64,000 bases of DNA from Aequorivita aurantiaca (lineage in GTDB: Bacteria > Bacteroidota > Bacteroidia > Flavobacteriales > Flavobacteriaceae), in assembly GCF_030410135.1 (NCBI RefSeq), contig NZ_JAUGQQ010000006.1, forward strand, positions 145,753 through 209,752. The letters run 5' to 3'. Made by a program: the position numbers and the translations under genes. The notes beneath the pieces were generated by a model. That model saw only the letters and a program-made list of their open reading frames with translations, was not told the origin of the DNA and made no database searches. This document shows positions 62,267 through 64,000 of this stretch, piece after piece. The first letter of the stretch is position 1; every line of letters begins with the position of its first letter.

Positions 62267-62917
62267 CTACAGTTTGTAATTAATTCCTAAATTTAAAACT
62301 GATGATTTTATAGTATTATTTCTCTCAATTAGTCCAGCATAATATCTTGCGTTTATTCCAATTAGACTTGTAAAATTGTAACCAATGCCTAAAGATGCAC
62401 CCAAGTCAAATTTATCACAATTCGGACAATCTTCGCTAATTCCGAAAGGGCTTCCATATTCCGTAAATGGGTCATCCGTAACTTTTTCTTTCCTGCTTAC
62501 TATATATCCAAATTGTGGTCCAATCTCAATATAAAATTTTTCTGTTGGATATATTTGTAACATTATTGGAAGCGAAATAGTATATTCCGTAACTCTTGAT
62601 TTTAATTCTCCAACTACGGGTTCTTGGTCGGGAGAAAATCTTAATTCAATTTCTTGTGATGTGTTGGTGCCCTGTAAAGCAAAAAGTAATTCCGGTTGTA
62701 ATTTTAAAATGTCAGAGAAGCCAAAATTGACAAAACCACCAACAAAAAAGCCAAACTTACCATTAAAATCCACGACTTCCATTCCGTTAAACTCGATATT
62801 TGGAGTGTATTTTGAATAATTTATTCCCGCTTTTATACCATATTCTGTGGAAGTATTTTGTCCGAAGATATTTGTTGTTAATAATATTAATCCAATAATA
62901 AAAGTTATTTTTTTCAT
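62267..62917 (-). CDS. Small outer membrane beta-barrel protein (PorT-like)
   Basis: A 216-residue protein with a signal peptide (MKKITFIIGLILLTTNIFGQ) and a barrel pattern (YGIKAGINYSKYTPN, GFFVGGFVNFGFSD, VLNLGINYKL at the C-terminus) as in the PorT/OmpW-like porin family. It contains CPNCDK, a pair of Cys in a loop. Base use is more AT-rich than in the core genes to the left. It lies between two cassette-like sites (A and the partial site). Confidence 0.7.
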   Translation of the reverse strand: MKKITFIIGLILLTTNIFGQNTSTEYGIKAGINYSKYTPNIEFNGMEVVDFNGKFGFFVGGFVNFGFSDILKLQPELLFALQGTNTSQEIELRFSPDQEPVVGELKSRVTEYTISLPIMLQIYPTEKFYIEIGPQFGYIVSRKEKVTDDPFTEYGSPFGISEDCPNCDKFDLGASLGIGYNFTSLIGINARYYAGLIERNNTIKSSVLNLGINYKL

Positions 62918-62942
62918 TGGTAGTTTTTATTTTTAATTGTTT

Positions 62943-63070
62943 GTAACGGCTGGTATATCCGCAGTTATGGATAAATATACAAGGTTTTTCGGTTAAGCAC
63001 GGAAGTTAGCAATTACGCATGGATTAGGACGCAGTTGAATCCGCCGTAATTGCGGTTACGCATTGTTAGC
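62943..63070 (-). repeat. attC-like site A
   Basis: A 128-base segment, read on the minus strand, starting GCTAACAATGCG (10 bases after the 63079 stop) and ending CCGTTAC. Inside are a nine-base stem GCAATTACG / CGTAATTGC and a nested GGATT / AATCC. The end motifs match those of site B. No ORF lies within. Confidence 0.55.
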
Positions 63071-63078
63071 CACAGTTT

Positions 63079-63561
63079 TTATATCGGACTGTAATTTACA
63101 AATTCCACTTTCAACTTTTCCGCTAATAATTGTGCTTCTAAGATTGCGTTATTCTTGTCTTTAAAATCTGTAATTAATAATTGGCTTCGCTGGGTTTTAT
63201 TAAGCAGACTTATTCTGTGAATTTTTTTTCTTTCAGAGAATTGAACCCCAGTTCTACTATATCCATAACTTGTCCGATTTATAGACAGTAATGAGATGAA
63301 AGTATAATCTTCTATTGTTTGCCAGTTTCCTATTTTAACAAAGAAAATCCCAACATAATTCTTTATTTTTCGTTCATTGAAGTCAACGATTGTTCCTTTC
63401 CGAGTAAAAACTATTACAATTCCAATTAATAAAATTGTAAGTCCGAGTTTTATTCTTGAGTCGAAAGTCCCAAGCAGTATCAGTCCGAAAATAATTAATG
63501 TAATTCCGATTATGATAAACATTAAGGGAAAAACTCTCTCACGTTTATAGTCAGTCTTCAT
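63079..63561 (-). CDS. Hypothetical membrane protein, 160 residues
   Basis: Two membrane helices near the N-terminus (VFPLMFIIIGITLIIFGLIL and IKLGLTILLIGIVIVF) followed by a cytoplasmic region that includes VDFNERKIKNYVGIFFVK and KTQRSQLLITDFKDKNN. No known family. Low GC content. The start lies 23 bases after site B and the stop ten bases before site A, so the gene together with site A has the form of a one-gene cassette. Confidence 0.6.
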   Translation of the reverse strand: MKTDYKRERVFPLMFIIIGITLIIFGLILLGTFDSRIKLGLTILLIGIVIVFTRKGTIVDFNERKIKNYVGIFFVKIGNWQTIEDYTFISLLSINRTSYGYSRTGVQFSERKKIHRISLLNKTQRSQLLITDFKDKNNAILEAQLLAEKLKVEFVNYSPI

Positions 63562-63584
63562 TATTTTAGTTTGGTCAAATTGTG

Positions 63585-63712
63585 GCTAACGGTTAGGCTA
63601 TGAGTAGTTGCGTGGGTTAGCGATTAACTATGAAAGTACACACCAAACTGAAAATCCGCAAGGATTTTCAGAAGTAGGCGAGAACAAGCAATTACTTATA
63701 GCCATTGTTGGC
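63585..63712 (-). repeat. attC-like site B
   Basis: A 128-base segment, read on the minus strand, starting GCCAACAATGGC and ending CCGTTAGC. The terminal arms GCCAAC and GTTAGC pair with one wobble, and the inner arms GGCTATAAGTA / TACTCATAGCC pair with one mismatch. A perfect ten-base hairpin CTGAAAATCC / GGATTTTCAG (63648-63671) is inside. This R"-L"...L'-R' layout resembles integron attC sites. Confidence 0.6.
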
Positions 63713-63726
63713 ATTAGTACTTTTTT

Positions 63727-64000
63727 CTAGTCAACAAAGGTTTCTTTTATTACTTCTTTGCATTTTCCAATTTCCGTTTCGGTTAGGTTTTCAAAAACTC
63801 GGATTATTCTAGTTTTGTCGATTGTCCGAATTTGGTCAATTGCAATCATTCCTTTTTTTCCCTTGTGTTTGACCGAAACTCTAGTTGGATATTTTTTTAA
63901 ATTAGTTGTCATTGGAGCAAGAACTATTGTGTTCAGATACTTGTTCATTTCATTTGGCGAAATGATTACACAAGGTCTTGTCTTTTTTATTTCGCTTCCA
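63727..64000 (-). CDS. MazF/PemK-like mRNA interferase toxin (5' end cut by window)
   Basis: The minus-strand frame from the window edge gives at least 91 residues: GSEIKKTRPCVIISPNEMNK followed by TIVLAPMTTNLKKYPTRV, the typical MazF/PemK barrel and sequence, and ends FVD. The Arg-Pro start-loop (KTRPCVII) belongs to the active site. The family cuts mRNA and is usually paired with an antitoxin; the antitoxin would lie beyond the right edge. Placement beside cassette-like sites fits a stabilising toxin-antitoxin cassette. Confidence 0.8.
   Translation of the reverse strand, partial: GSEIKKTRPCVIISPNEMNKYLNTIVLAPMTTNLKKYPTRVSVKHKGKKGMIAIDQIRTIDKTRIIRVFENLTETEIGKCKEVIKETFVD

Overview
The window looks like chromosomal DNA of a member of the Bacteroidota, most likely family Flavobacteriaceae; the genus cannot be fixed from the sequence. 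Grounds are the AT-rich composition, Bacteroidota-type -7 promoter boxes (TAnnTTTG) in front of several genes, Por-secretion (T9SS) C-terminal sorting domains, a mevalonate-pathway HMG-CoA reductase beside a GYDIA-type GHMP kinase, and a coaX/outer-membrane protein/TPR/lptC/CorC-like/ppiD gene order. Most genes are core metabolism or envelope functions. There is one tRNA (Phe) and no rRNA, CRISPR array or intact transposase.

Layout, left to right. 1-6.2 kb: PaiB-like FMN protein (cut by the edge), two family-2 glycosyltransferases, a DUF2784 protein, and a membrane polyferredoxin coupled to an FAD oxidoreductase. 6.4-12.5 kb: a one-direction arsenosugar-type cluster (AhpD-like protein, radical SAM ArsS, rhodanese, TIGR04282-like transferase, purine nucleoside phosphorylase, sterol-desaturase-like hydroxylase, DUF547, TIGR04283-like transferase). 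12.6-14.3 kb: a beta-barrel protein and tryptophan 2,3-dioxygenase. 14.5-22.2 kb: the coaX-to-ppiD envelope operon. 22.4 kb: tRNA-Phe. 22.5-24.7 kb: mevalonate genes. 25.1-31.9 kb: complete trpEGDCFBA operon preceded by a leader peptide with three consecutive Trp codons and a terminator, i.e. an attenuator. 32.2-34.5 kb: thioredoxin-like and rhodanese proteins. 34.6-43.2 kb: CtlX, an SDR/DUF2867 protein, MarC, ArgS, an M28 peptidase and carbonic anhydrase. 43.3-49.6 kb: a frameshifted TPR gene, alcohol dehydrogenase and small secreted proteins. 49.8-52.6 kb: a LytTR two-component pair. 53-61.5 kb: a T9SS cargo protein, RhlE-type helicase, DUF5996, cytochrome c, GtrA, and an aldo/keto reductase. 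61.6-64 kb: a Coa1-like protein, then small AT-rich genes (beta-barrel, membrane protein, MazF-like toxin) separated by look-alike inverted-repeat sites.

The most interesting points are: (i) the right-edge gene-site-gene arrangement, which resembles the distal end of an integron cassette array with attC-like sites; (ii) the trp attenuator; (iii) dense colonisation of the trp operon by short repeats (a 19-copy heptamer array and four GC-rich palindromes that have altered the ends or interiors of trpG and trpE); (iv) the arsenosugar cluster that lacks an arsenite methyltransferase but contains a nucleoside phosphorylase; and (v) several gene remnants (a T9SS sorting domain, a sigma-factor C-terminus, an acyltransferase C-terminus) in intergenic gaps. 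All functional calls rest on reading motifs by eye; no database search was run.
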